Positions 26,338-39,420 of a stretch of DNA of 64,000 nucleotides are shown in pieces (position 1 is the stretch's first letter; each line of letters begins with the position of its first letter). The position numbers were made by a program, and so were the translations under genes. The notes under the pieces are model-generated. The model worked only from the letters and a program-made list of their open reading frames with translations, made no database searches and was not told the DNA's origin. The DNA lies in contig NC_063259.1 in NCBI RefSeq assembly GCF_019578655.1, positions 31,049,277 to 31,113,276 of the forward strand, given 5' to 3'. The stretch comes from Ricinus communis (Eukaryota; Streptophyta; Magnoliopsida; Malpighiales; Euphorbiaceae).

Positions 26338-26351
26338 GCTCTGATACCATA
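26338..26351 (-). other. copia primer-binding site (initiator Met tRNA type)
   Basis: On the minus strand TGGTATCAGAGCC follows the LTR end, the standard plant copia primer site complementary to initiator methionine tRNA. It fixes the element's orientation and its 5' LTR boundary. Confidence 0.8.
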
Positions 26352-26503
26352 ATAAGATTGAAAGTAAAATATATTGAAGAGGGCTAAATAGACATCATCA
26401 AAGGAAGAACATTAAACCTTAAAACAAAGAAAAAGGATATTTATACTCTAATATAAAGAAAAAGAAAAGACTATACTACCCTTATAATAATTATTGAATT
26501 ACA
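26352..26503 (-). repeat. 5' LTR (or LTR remnant) of the copia element
   Basis: Lies directly upstream of the primer site. On the minus strand it begins TGTAATTCAATAATTATTAT, contains a TATA-like AGTATAAATATCC and ends ATCTTATTA, without the usual CA. It is only about 152 bases, so it may be short by nature or truncated. It abuts the stop codon of the upstream TNL gene. Confidence 0.5.
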
Positions 26504-26507
26504 GTAT

Positions 26508-29500
26508 TTAATAATTAAAACCGTAGTCTTCACTTCTCATTTTCTTGTTACTATGAATCCCATAATCCAGATTACTTGCTCCATCCTTTAAGAAAATCTG
26601 CATTGGATCGTAAGAGGAGCTAGTTTGATCTATGGAAAGATCCCATTCCTTCTCATCTTTGGCATACACTGGATTGAACCCAGAATTTTTCACCTTAAAA
26701 CTGTTTGCACCAGGCAACATTACCTTATATTCATCCTCAGTGTAACATGCAAACTCAAATATGGCAGTGCACGAGTTCTTCCTTAGCTGCTCGTATCTTT
26801 CCTCAGTCAAGATATAAATACAACTTGTGTTCCAAAGGAAAACATGATCTGTCTCAAACTCGAACTGGTTCCCCCATTCTCCTATCTCCTTGGAGGTGAA
26901 CTCTAGGCTGTCACCGTACTCATTTTCAATGCGACAATCGCACTGAAAGGTGAAACCGTCTTGGTAATGACGATTCTCCAATTCAATAACAGCACAAAAC
27001 GTGAATCCTACTAACTTGTTATTATGCCATTTGGAAGGCAACAGGGTGGTTACTGAAGCTCCTGTGTTTTGATACCTGAAGCACTCTGGAATTTCACTTC
27101 CTGGAAAACAAACAACAGGAGAGACCAGTATCTCTTCATAACTCTGAAAAAAAAAATTAAAAAAAAAAAAAAAAAACATCAGTGAATGAGTGTACTAATA
27201 GGAAAATAATAGGTGCTTTTGAATTCAACAAGAGCAAAGCGAGATACGTACAGTGAGAAGTTCCAGTACTGCAGTCGCTAAATGTTGAGTTTTGAGCAAT
27301 GCACTTTCAACAATATTGCTACGCGCATTCTTCTCCAAGCTCACGCAATTAGCAAATGTGAATCCATATTTATCATCCGGAGATTGTTCTTGTGATTCTT
27401 GAAATTGAATCAATGGACTTGATACTGTCTTCAGGGATGTACAATTATGTGCAACAAGAACTCTTATTCGTTGAGGAAGCTCTGGCAAAGCCTTAAGTCT
27501 TTTGCAGTAGGATATATCAAGGACTTCTAGCCATGAAAGTTGTCTAATAGTTGCAGGTATTCTCATAAAATTGTTTCCCTTTAGAAGTAGAACCTGCAAT
27601 GATGATAAGTAGCCTAGGCTGCCAGGGACTTTCACAATTCCGCTGTAGCTTAGAACAAGGTCCCTCAAGGAACTGCAACCAGATAAAGAAGGCAATTTGC
27701 TAAGTTTTGTGCAGTGATTAAGATAAACATCTTGCAGGCGCTTCAGCTCACGAATACTGCTAGGGATACTTCTAAGTCTTCTAAGGCCGCAGAGATAAAG
27801 CTTTTCTAGGCATTTGAGCTCACCAATGCTGAATGGGAGACTTCCAAGCATCGGGCATTGGCTCAAATTCAACTCAACGAGTGAAGAGAGACATCCAATA
27901 GATGGGGGTAATTCTTTTATCTCCGTCACCGCCAGGTTCAACTTAACAAGCGAAGTGAGGCATCCGATTGATGAGGGCAATGCTGTTAATGTACTTTTCT
28001 CCAGATTGAACTCAACAAGTGAAGAGAGTTGTCCAAGTGATGAGGGCAACTCTTCTATGTCAACCACTGCAATGTTCAGTTTCACCAATGAAGAAAGACA
28101 CCCGATTGATGATGGCAGTTCTTTTATCGAACTTTCTTTGAGATTCAATTCAACTAGTGAAGATAAATTCCCAATTGATGAAGGCAGTTCTTTTATTTCT
28201 GTATCTTTCAGATTCAATTTGGTAAGCGACACAAGAGACCCTATTGATGATGGCAGTTCTTCTATTGCAGTGTGTCCTACATTCAAGTATTTAATATTCC
28301 CCACAACGTCTGGAAAATTCTTGAGACTGGAGCACCATGAGAGGTCAAGATTATCAAGAGAATTCAAATGAATGCTGCCTGGCAGACTTTTAAGGTCTTC
28401 ACAGTGGTCCAGAGACAAGAGTCTTAGCTTGTCTAGATACTGAACAGAAGATGGCCACTCTTCCAGTCCAGTTCCATCCAAATGCAGTTCTTCTATCTCC
28501 CCTGAAATTTCTGGAAACTTCTTAAGGTTTGAGCAGCTAGAAAGATTAAGAGTCTTAAGATACTTCAAAGGAATGAGGCTTGGAAGACTCTGCAGCTCTT
28601 TGCAATTAGACAAGCTAAGACAGACAAGCTTGCGGAGGCACTGAATGGAAGATGGAATCTCAAGTAAACTTGTGCAGTTATTAAGAATTATCTTTTCTAA
28701 GTTCGAAGCTGAAGAAAGATCTGGAAGTGTTACCAGGAGCTCAGAATCATGAAGATCAAGCAGCTTTAACTTTTGAAGATGCTGTGACAAAAGCGAATTG
28801 ACACAACGATTTTAAGAAATATGAACGCATTGCCAATTCGTTGGATTCAAAGGAAATAATAGTAAAGCATACCTTAACTCCAGTCCAGAGTTCTTTAACT
28901 TGGCTAAAAGGCATGTTAAGTTCAACCAGGTTCTCCATTGAAAAATTAGACGGCAACGATTCCCATGGATATCCATGCCAATGGAGAAAACATAGCTTGT
29001 TAGGAAGAGATTGAAGACCATCACGTGAGTCCAGTGTAGATTCTGATACAAAGCCAGTAGGATTTTTCCATGACAAGAAGCTGTTGTGATAGAATTTGAG
29101 CAATCTCAGATTCCACATTTTTGAAAAGGCTACAGAACTTAAGTCTACTTTCTCAATTTTGGAGATGTCCAGAAAGATGCCTTCAGTTGCAAAAGTCCCC
29201 TAACAATAAAGAGGAGAGAAGGAATTTAGCGATAATCTTGTATATCATATCAAGACTTTCCTTAGACCTAACTTCTAAAAATATCAGTGATTCTAGTTCT
29301 TACCCTGTTCCCTGTTAATACATGATGGATACTTTCAGGAGTCCACAATCTGCTATTTTTTCCAGGATTTTCACTTGATTCTTTCTGGACAATATGCTGA
29401 CCCATTTCTTGTAGCAAATCATGCATATCTAACTTATTATCTATAATAGCTATCAGACTCTTATCAACTAGACGACTTATTCCAATGCTTGGGAAAAAAT

Positions 29501-31156
29501 CACAACCATCAAGAATAGTTGTAACATAATCTACGTCAGCACCTTTAAAGAAACAAGCAATATCAAGGAAAATATCCTTATCTACCCATTCCAATTCATC
29601 ATAACTTATTTTCAACACCTTCTGAATTTCCAGATTCGAAGATTCTTCTAGTTTCTCTAAGGTACTTGTCCATTCCTCCCTTTGCTTGCTGTATAGGAAA
29701 GAAGCCAAAACATTAAGAGCTAAAGGGACACCTTTAGTATAGTTTACAACCCTTTTCGACAACTCTATATAACCTTCTACAGGATGATTTTGTTTGAACA
29801 CTTTGAAGCTGAGTAGCTGAAGAGCTTCACAGTAATTCAATCCCTTTACCTCATATATTCTGTCAGCTGCATTAACAAGCACTTGCTTATCTCTGCTTGT
29901 TATAATTACCCTACTTCCTGAACCAAACCAACTATGGTCTCCAGCTAAAGTTGTCAATTGTTCTACATTACTAACATCATCAAGAACAATAAGGATCCTT
30001 TTCCGTCGCAGTCTATTCAAAATGAACCTAGGTAATATGCTTCTCATTCCCAAGTGTAAATTTTCCTCCTCTAAAATGTTTGAAAGAATTTCATCTCGTA
30101 AACGAACCACTGTCCGTTTCTCTGATTCTTCCCTAACATTTGCGACAAAATAAGCAGCTTCAAATTCGTTAGAGATCTGAGTAAACAAAGCTTTGGCGGT
30201 GGTTGTCTTACCAATACCACCCATTCCCCAGATTCCTACAAAGAGAACATTTGTTGTGAACTCCATGTCTAACAATGTTTGAATTTGCTCAACGCGTGAA
30301 TCAATTCCTACTAAGCCATTTATATCACTGAAGGACATCTGACTCCATGCCTTTAAAATGGCACCAGAAACTTCCTCAGTTAACTTGTGATCATCAGGCC
30401 TAGCAAACATGATAAACAGAACGTCAAGCTGAATTGATAAGTAAGACCCAAAGCAAGTTATTAAAGTTTTAGTATCTAACAATTTCCAGGTATATATATG
30501 CAGACCAGTATCAAGAAATAGATGGAAAGAAAATGATTGCGAACAAATACTGATGGAACAGAAAAAAATATACTAATGAATGAGCAAACAGATAACTTTA
30601 TTGGAATAGAAATTCTAAGAGAAAGCTTCAGAATTTATAGCAGGTCAATGAATTACCAGTCCCGAGAATTCCAGCCATCAATCAAGGCCACTTTGGTTAG
30701 AGCTACTCTCCATCTCTGCGCCTTCTCTACCATGGAATCATCTTTTTCATACTCGGCCAAAACTTGTGCAAAGCTACCTGTTTGATCTTTGACTTGCAAG
30801 GGATCCACATCATGAAAAATGGGAAAAACAGATTGACCCTTTATTTCTTTGCATTCAATGATCTTTACAAGCTCATCTAAACACCAACTTGAAGAAGCAT
30901 AGTTTTGTGATATGACAACCACTGCAATTTTTGACCCTTCAATGGCCTTCAAGAGGTCCAATGGAATTGGTTTCCCACTCTCAGGTTTTCCATCATGTTT
31001 GAAGCATAGAAGTCCTTTGTGTTCCAGGTGTTTATAGAGATTACGAACAAAAGACCTGCAGGTATCTTCTATCCTAACGCTGAAGAAAACATGGTAGTGA
31101 TTCGAAGAAGAGGAAGGGAAGGTTTTGCCAACTTTAGAAGCCATGTTCATGTTCAT
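26508..31156 (-). CDS. TIR-NBS-LRR (TNL) disease-resistance receptor
   Basis: Intracellular immune receptor with NADase-type TIR, nucleotide switch and leucine-rich repeats. Five minus-strand exons: 30657-31156, 29304-30399, 28873-29199, 27252-28781 and 26508-27143, in frame throughout, 1362 residues. The first ATG is at 31156 (the frame runs further up only through a TTG). TIR is about 21-150, with SSWCLDEL carrying the putative catalytic Glu95. The NB-ARC has P-loop GMGGIGKTT (225-233), kinase-2 ILIVLDDV (302-309), GSRVIITSRDKQVL, GVPLAL and MHDLL (492-496). LRRs follow from about 560 to 1100, including six units in exact 69-base register. Exon 5 encodes a post-LRR (C-JID/PL) domain starting SYEEILVSPVVCFPGSEIP. 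The gene looks intact. The TIR start reads FFSVRIEDTC where FLSFRGEDTR is usual. A TATA box is at 31252-31259. The cognate effector is unknown. Confidence 0.95.
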
Positions 31157-31251
31157 ATTCAGGAACAATTAAGAGAATTGGATCAAATAACAGGAGTCGA
31201 AAAACTAGAACTTGGTTTTCTTAGCCCATTCTTGTCAGTTAGTTAATGCCA

Positions 31252-31259
31252 TTTTTATA
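31252..31259 (-). promoter_or_regulatory. TATA box of the TNL gene
   Basis: TATAAAAA on the minus strand about 96 bases before the ATG at 31156. Confidence 0.5.
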
Positions 31260-32639
31260 TTGGCATTTGGAAAATTTTTTTTTTTTTTTTTTAAGGAATT
31301 CACTGGACTACAATGTCATAGACTGGCGATGCTCAGCCAATCACTGAAGAAAATATCTACATACGGAAAAGTAGAAGCACTTTTGAGCGCTTTGATGCTA
31401 CGAGAATTAAATTCTGACTGCTGTATCATACAAGGAAAGTCAAATCATGGAAGCTGTCATCCATATGCTTTCGGGTAAATACACAGTCAACTATTTGATA
31501 AACAATAGGAGCCGATGCCATAGCCCATTGGTGGTTTATTTTCTCGCAAAGACTTCAAGTTTCAAGTATTGCTGGTTGGACCAGCCCCATGTGGTGTATG
31601 CTGTAGCATTTTTATTCTTCTTGCAATTTAGGTTTAGCTTTCTTCTTTATAGAACAGTACTGTACATTTTATTATTTAAAATTAATAAATATGTATAATC
31701 AATCTATGAATTTGGTGCTAATATATAAGTATTTTCTTAATAATAATAATTTTTTTTTTTTTTTTTTTCGATAACTATAATAGTGATCACATTTGTTGCA
31801 CGAGGTTGGTTTCCTTGATTCTTGTCTTCTTCAGAGACTTGAAGGTTTGGATTGGGCTCTGAAACCCGTTCATTATGGGCTGGCTTCTCTTTGGGTAATA
31901 AAAATCTGAGGGCCTTTTCGGTGCGGAACATAATTCATTTAAATGCATCAGCTCAAAGTTACATTATTGCCTTTCTCTCGCTATTGTCTTTATTTAAAAA
32001 GGGTGAAAAATCGATTTGGCATATTTTCTTTCTTATAATGCATGTGACATGACTTAACTTATTATTCCATCCTCCTGCTTATGCTTTTGACTCATAACAT
32101 TTAACCCATATTTTTTTCTTCTTTTTCTTTTTCTTTTCTATAATTTAAATCCAAATTTCACAAAGTGCATCCCATGTGATCCAACAAATTGATGTTTTTT
32201 TGCCCCCCTTTCTTCTCTAATTCTTTCTATTATTTCCTTTTGCACTTAATTCTTTTTCTGATAATTAATTTTATAAAACTGTATTTTATTTGAGCAGCGT
32301 GCATGAAATTTTATTGAATTATTTATTATTTTATTTTATTTTTATACCATAATTAGTATGTTATTCTATGTTTCTTATTAGTTATTTGGTTTTACTTTAA
32401 TAAATTACAAAATAAATTATGTCTGTTTAAATACCAGACTATTATTTCTAATTTAGATTAGGATTATATTATATTAATAATGAAATAAAATACATACATA
32501 CATCCTCATTCCACCTGATAATTATTATCTTTCCATAATTATAACATTTCACGTGCATGTCGTGGAGTTTTAGCAATAACGGTCCTAATCAAAGCCTCTA
32601 TATAACAATCTGAAATTTTTTATCACGCTTACAGGAAAA
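31260..32639. other. TNL upstream region and spacer
   Basis: No gene recognised. Poly-T tracts occur at about 31277-31292 and 31750-31768. The rest is AT-rich unique-looking sequence. Confidence 0.45.
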
Positions 32640-33010
32640 GTTATTGTATAAGTGATATATACATAAAAAAAAGGTTTTGACGCGATGGGCTGACGTGTTC
32701 AGTCACGTGACCGCAACATGTCCAATCCGATGTGGCACGCGGAGAAACGAATGAGATTTTTTGAGACCAAGGAGGGGCAAATTGAGAAACAAATAAAAGA
32801 GAGGGACAAGTGTGGTCCCTCAATCATATAGGCGGTGAGCTGTCAAAATGGGGATAACGACACGTGTCATGTCCACAACTCAAGATGGTCCCATCTAGCT
32901 GGAAACCTTTTACCGACACGCGCTGTTATTTTAGCAACCTGCGTCGACAGCGACTTCGGGCTGGGATTGTACGAGGTGGTGAATACCATAAACACACTGT
33001 AGAAGCAAAA
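32640..33010. promoter_or_regulatory. GC-balanced island with two G-boxes
   Basis: About 370 bases of clearly less AT-rich sequence inside AT-rich surroundings. It holds CACGTG at 32704-32709 and CACGTG at 32861-32866 (in gacacgtgtc, a strong ABRE-like context), plus gtggcacgcgg and cgacacgcgc. An A-rich tract follows from 33010. It lies 1.5-1.9 kb upstream of the TNL ATG. It may be a distal regulatory region or the promoter of an unrecognised transcript; no coding frame is convincing. Confidence 0.35.
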
Positions 33011-36000
33011 CTGAAAAAAAAAAAAAGTAATAAAAAAAAACTTTGTTACTTCTAAAGTTTACTAAGCTACCAGTATTTTGAGTATTTTAATTTTAAATAA
33101 AGAATAATAATATACTTTAAATTTTATTATTATTTTGTATTATATAATACTATTGATCTAATTTTAAATATAACAGAAAGAAAATGTATGAATGTTCTAA
33201 TAAGATTTCAGAATTAAACACATAGTTAATTAATTGGTTATGCTTCAAAGTTAATAATTGTGAATGATTATTACACAACAGAAAATATATAGATGAAGAA
33301 AAAAATCTTGGTCCATAATTAATGGTCCTTGAAAGATTTTGAAATTTGGGTTGTAGCTAGAAATGGTCCACTCCATATTCTTGTGATGGGGATAAGAGGT
33401 TTGTTTATTAAGGATGTTTTTTTTTTTTTAGAGAGAAAATTATTAAAAGTGTTTGGTGCCCTAAGACATGATTATATATTAATACCTTCTAGGATTTTAA
33501 TGCAATTTATTTTTATTAAGAAAATAAAATATATACTATTTTAATGAAATTTAAATAAATTATTAACGTGTTGGGTGATAAATATATTATATGTTATTAG
33601 TTGTAATTGCTTATTACTAAATTGTTAATTTTTATTATAGAAAGTGTAATTTATCAATATTAAATAGTCCTCTTTATTTTGTGAAATAACTATTAATTTT
33701 ATTTATAAATTATACAGTGAATTTATTTAAGAATTTATTCTAAAATGTTGCAAGTAAGTATGTGGATGGGAATGAGAAATAATGGAAGTCAAATGCAAAA
33801 AAGACATCCGACCGAACTGGGTTTCTCATATACTTGGGACATTGAACAAGAGACGCAAAAGATGGTGGAAGCACTTTAGCTTTATATCAAACTTTCTTCA
33901 TACATCTGAAATACTGGTTGCAAATGAAATGGTGGGTTCGAGGAAGAAGGAAAAGAAAAAGAATTTATCAATATTTACTAATATAAAATTTTATTATATG
34001 ATCTAATTCATCTTAAATTTTGAGTCACTGATTTACTCCTCTAATAAATATAAAAGATTTTAAATATTAGTCTCGTCTAAAATAAAATATTTAAAATTTG
34101 TTAAATTAATGAGATTAAGAATTTAGATTTTTATAAATATTTAATTTCATGAATTTAATAATACTTTATTATTTAATATGCATATTAAAATGAATTAATT
34201 AATAAAACCCCGCCTCCTATGGTTTTCACCACAATCTCTCACATTGAAGATTTATAGTAAATAAAGAATTTTACAAAATATATTAGTTTTATTTCTTTTT
34301 CTTTGATCAATGAAATGCTAAATTTCAATAAAATTTATAAAAAATATCCGTGAAATGTCTCATCAAAATTTCTTAATATGTATTTATTAATACTTAATAG
34401 TCAAAATCAGCCCTATAGACTTCGATTAATTCTTAATAGTTGAATATAAAGAATACAAAAGATGATGGATGCAATGACATTTCATGCTAACGTCAAAACT
34501 TAGGTTTATTTAGATATACATAATAATTGGGGATGTTACTTACTTTAAGCCTGGACTGGCTAAATAAAATATCTTTCTTTTTATTTTATTTATTATTTTT
34601 TTCCTATTTTTTGGAAAGCCACCTAACCCAACTATCTATTATTGGTTTTCTTTTGTAAGCATAAAGTATTTGCATCACAATACAATCCGATTAGGAAGTC
34701 CCCTTTAATTGTTTTTAATTTTTACCACAAATTAATTTTATTTTCATACGCTTAAAAATTATAATATATTTAGAAAATACATTGAACTAATTTAGATTTC
34801 GATAATTTTTGTATAATTAAATAGTCAGTTATTTTATCAACGGGTGCAATAATAATTGAGATTATATAAAAATTTACCAAAATGAGCAAGATTTTTTAAA
34901 ATGTTCGAATTAGATTAACATTAAATATATGATCCCGGCTGACATAAATATATATGCATATTGGAATTGGCGAATTAATAAAAAAAAAAAAGAAAAGAAA
35001 AGGATCACTGTGAATATGATAGTAGCAGACGTAAAATGAATGCAGGTAGCTGCAGTACTGAAGTGGTCACATTCGAACTTATATATGTAATAAAGTTATG
35101 AGCGGAAAAGAATCAGCTGAAAAATTCACCTCATGCAAGTCGAGATTCTCTTTATAATATTAGCATAATACTACTAATAACCTTTTAGTTATTGTAACCT
35201 TTAATTTCTATTTTTTGTTTCCCTGAATCTATAAATTGTTATTGTTATTTTTATAAATGGCACAACAGTCTTTTACAACAAATAAAAAATAGATATTTAA
35301 TAATTTAATAACATGAATAAAAATTTTATAGAATACGCATAAAATATTAACTTAGCTAAAAGATATAATAAAAATTCAAAGAGCGAAAAATTCAATGTAA
35401 TAAAAACAGCCAATTCAATTCAAATTTTTATAAAATTAAGTCTTTTATTCACTTGTTTTTCGTGATATTTAGAATTTAATTTTTAAATTTATAAAAGTAT
35501 GAATTAAATTGACTATTTTTATTAAATTAAGGAGTAAAATGGATAAAAAATTAAAATTGGAGTAAATTAAGAGGAGAATAAACCGTTAAACCGTTGTTAT
35601 TACATGGTTGCGGCTGTTTATTAGAGAGAGAGAGAGAGAGAAGTCAGATGGAAGCAACTGTTATTTATGAAAAGCAATTGTACATTAATATCTCTACAGA
35701 TGTATTGTCAGCCTATTGAAAATGCACTTTTGGTCGGCAAGGTTTTCAAATACCCTTTTCTTTTCTTAATACATAAATAAATAATAAAGTATTTTGACTA
35801 ATTTTTCAAATGGAAGGTCCAACTTCTCTTCAATTTTTATTTAGCATGCTAATTATTACTACCAACCTTTTTTTAATTTTTTTTTTTTTTTGTCAACAAA
35901 AGATAAAGGAGAAAAGGATGGCCAATTTTTTACGTTCACGTATAATATTTTCATCATAAAATAGGCAATTAGATTTGTTTTAAGTGGGTCAAATTTTATT

Positions 36001-38379
36001 AAAAAAAAATAAAAATTGTTTGAGTGGGAAAAGCACTCTCTTATACAGCAGTATTTGAATCTGTGAAGAAATGTTGCATTTGGTAGGTTTTGTTTTTGAT
36101 CATTTCTTCAAATTGTATCATTGAGTGGCAGGTTTCAATTCTTTACAAAAAGAATAAAAAAGGCACATGTAAAAAGCCACCTTTAGTGCGTAGTCAAGTT
36201 CCATTCACCAGATCAACTTGTGGAACTTTTCGATGCAGTCCAATTTTTAATATATATTATTACTATTTAATTTGAAAAAATAAAACATTATACTTATTCC
36301 AATCTATTCAAATCAATCTAAGAAAAATTTAATTTTTGAATATTTATTTTTATTTGAATCTGAAAAACCTAATAAACTTTTAAGGTTAATATATAAATAT
36401 GCGCTTACATGTTTAACCGGTTAAAAATACATATATATCAACTTGAGTAAGATTTTAAGTCTAAATCTTCCTCTCTTAACTTATAATTAATAAAATTAAA
36501 AATTATATAATTTTTAATTGTAAATTTGAATAATCGCCTCGAATTTAAATTTAATTTTAAAATAATCAAATTCTGCTCAAACTTAATAGGTTCGGTTCGG
36601 TTTGGTAATTGAATGTATATACTAAGGACTAATGTATTATGTTTATTTGATTTCAAAAACTACTATTAATATGCAAAAAAAAAAAATGTAATTTAGAAAA
36701 AAAAAAAAAAAGAAGAAGAAGAAGAAAGATTTGTAGCCTATTTAGATTTGGCTACTGTCTGTACAGTGATTTACACACAACATATTTTACAGGATTGTCG
36801 CAAGCATTTGACATCAATTCCTTTTTTTTCTTTTTTGAGTATTATTTAACTAAAACCACTTCCCAATCTCAAACCCAAGTTAATTATATATATAACGTTG
36901 TGATTGGCTTATTGGATGTCAATGCTAATATTATCCAGATCATATAATATATTATCATTTTTTTATTATTATTTTAGGAAGTGTATTTGTCAAACCTCAT
37001 TTTCATACCTATTGTTAGTCATGATTATGACTTAAGCTTGGTCATCACTTTGTTTCTGTACTGCAAAACCATATGAATAAAGAAAAATATAATAAAGCAG
37101 TAGCCATGGTCAAGCTGTTGACCTATTTAAGGCAATGATGATTTGCAAGAGGTTTTGGAATTTTTTAGGTTTAATTATGCGAGGGTCGGCATTATTTAAA
37201 TAAAATACATATTATTCATAAACCATTCCTATCCAGCAGCCACTCGCAATTGGACACTGCCATTATTTCCCTTCCTTTTTTCTTTTTCTTTTTTTAATGA
37301 ATCATGACTGTTGTTTTTTTTAGCATATTGGTCCCTAACGTGTTAGATAAGATTTTTACATTTAATTTAAATTTAAATTATTAGCTATTATAATTTTTAT
37401 TTCTTTCAACTAATTTTTTTATTAGAAATGTTTGGTAATCCCATGTAAATTAAGTTAATAAAAGAGAGATTCAAAAAGATAATTCTTGTATGTACAAGCA
37501 CGCTACAAAAGTGATGAGAAAGAAGGGACATTAGACAAAATTAAAGCAAGCAATATAGTGCCCTCAGGCCTATTGCTTAAGTCTTATAAAGTATACTTTC
37601 TGGGCACCGAATGAGTTATTTTCTGTTTTATAGAATAGTTAGTCAAAAATTAAATTTATTGATTGAACCGACTATAGTTTGTATTATAAAAATATTTTAA
37701 AAATATGTAAATCATCAATTCAATTAATCAATGCAATTAACTCGATTTAGAAACATATTTGAACATAATATTTACATGCAAATTGAAGGATGACTAATTG
37801 ATTACATAGATTCAAAATCGGCGATGGGGTTTTGCTACCATGTGAGAGGTTATCATGGGTCAAAAACTGGTCAATTAATTATGGTTTAATTGAGAAAGGT
37901 GCATGCATATAAGAGTCTCGGCTCACGACAACATTTATAATATATTTTTATATGATTGAGGACGGTGGTGATGTGTCTAATAGGGGAATTCAGATTTCGA
38001 ATATTCCAATTGCTTAACTGGATTTTGATGGCTGATTGTTAGTCAAAACCCTAGTAATTAACATGTAAAACAAACTTGTCCTAATCTCCCTTTTATCCGT
38101 ATCAAGGAAACCCACGGCACTTTTATTTTTATTTTTTATTTTACCAATGTCTCTATGTGATCTAATTATGCATTGCATTTACATAGAGTTTTAATAATAT
38201 AATTTCTATATATAATATAATAAAAATATGTATTTTTATTTCACTTCAGTTTAATTGTTTATTTTCGGATAATATTAATCAAGAGATTAAAATATTGAGC
38301 TAAATACTTAAAAAAAAAAAATTAATTGGATATGTTTGTATTAAGGCCTAAAATTAAGACGCATAAATTACTATTTGCA
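33011..38379. other. long AT-rich intergenic region
   Basis: More than 5 kb with no coding similarity that I can recognise on either strand. It contains an (AG)n microsatellite at about 35622-35641, an A-rich run with an AAG repeat at about 36696-36725, and other short homopolymers. No tRNA or known microRNA precursor was seen. Confidence 0.5.
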
Positions 38380-39420
38380 ATGCCTAGCCAAAAGCTCAAG
38401 GCTTAAGGAATATTTTAGTCATTTTATATAATCATTAGGATTTATATTAAAAGTTATTTATGAAATAGTATTTGATAGAAATAAAGATACTTATAGTCTT
38501 ATCTACTAGATAAATTTATATTGGGTATATATCTCTAGGGATACTTATTTAGATGATGACTCTTCTCTCTCTCTATATATATATATATCGGCAAACCTAA
38601 TTCTAGAAGGAGGAGGAGAGCTCTCTCATGTCTGCTCTCTACATCTGTCAATTATTATTTTCTCTACAGTTCTTCCATAAACACTTTAATTTACTTTTCA
38701 TTACTCTTTTTAAGATTTTAGGAGTTTTTTAAGAAGTGAAGAATGAAAACCAATCATTTTACTACTTGAAGAAATTCTATATTTAAAGGGAGTTTTTACT
38801 TTATTGTTTTATATCTTTTTTATTTAATATCATCGTCATTAGATTAAATATGTTAGGCTAGTTTTTATACGTTTTAGTTTAGCCTTTTTGCTTTTATATC
38901 TTTATTAGTTTCAGTTACTATTGTTAGTTAACTATCGTATTAATTTTGCAATAGTAATTGTTATGAACATATTTAGATCGAATGTATTAGATGCACCAAT
39001 TTTGCTTCAATCTATATTGGTAAAAGAAACTTTAGTTGCATCATTAGTTTGAGCGACTAAAGAAAAAAGCACATCACCATCTCATTTATTAGATCTATGC
39101 TTAAAAGTAAACAAGAAGATTACTAAGTAAATGGCTAGACTAAATAATGTATTTAGCATATAGTATTAAATCATAAACATTTGTATTTGCATTGCATATT
39201 TATTTATTGTTTGGTTATCTTATTTTATAAATATTATTTTCTCAAAAATACGATGTAGAGTGTTTAGATTTAATATTATTGTATATTGATAATTAATTTT
39301 TATAATAAATGGTCTCATAGTTCCTCGAGAGATCGATCTTATGGTGAACTTACTTTTACTATAGAAACGGTTTGTGAACTTGCAAGTATTAACTTAGACA
39401 CGTCACCCATTACATAACAT
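38380..39420. repeat. possible non-autonomous LTR-element remnant
   Basis: The block includes a CT/AT microsatellite (about 38565-38588) followed by a leader-like stretch (cggcaaacctaattctagaa, then ggaggaggagagctctctca). It ends with ttcctcgagagatcgatctt and, further on, gtgaacttgcaagtattaac and acacgtcaccc. Similar endings (a TCGAT block, then GTGCACTTGCGGGT-like sequence, then GACGCRTCA-like sequence) occur in many plant non-autonomous LTR elements. No paired LTR or primer site was proved, so this is a weak call. Confidence 0.3.

Larger units (their letters stand above)
21435..26503 (-). mobile_element. degenerate Ty1-copia LTR retrotransposon
   Basis: A copia element on the minus strand in the order 5' LTR, primer site, leader, gag, protease, integrase, reverse transcriptase, RNase H. 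A gag start (MAKVKDDLLQAVSVQLDDKN) lies at 25509; the gag frame continues at 25145-24747 to a CCHC knuckle (CGFCKQLGH) interrupted by a stop. Protease WILDSGASNHMS lies near 24500. The gag-pre-integrase zinc finger (WHSRLG, CSGCKLAKC) is near 24100-23950, and the integrase C-terminal part at 23575-23255. Reverse transcriptase (QMDVKNVFLNGDLHEEVYM) starts near 22640, and RNase H (YSDADWDSDPIDRKSTTGFC) ends at 21435. The coding region is broken by stops and frameshifts and the YVDD catalytic motif reads YVDG. A 3' LTR is not recognised. The element cannot be autonomous. Confidence 0.9.

Noticed and set aside
27814..28371. Plus-strand open frame with a repeated sequence
   Set aside because: It is the antisense of the tandem LRR exon; its repetitiveness mirrors the 69-bp LRR units.
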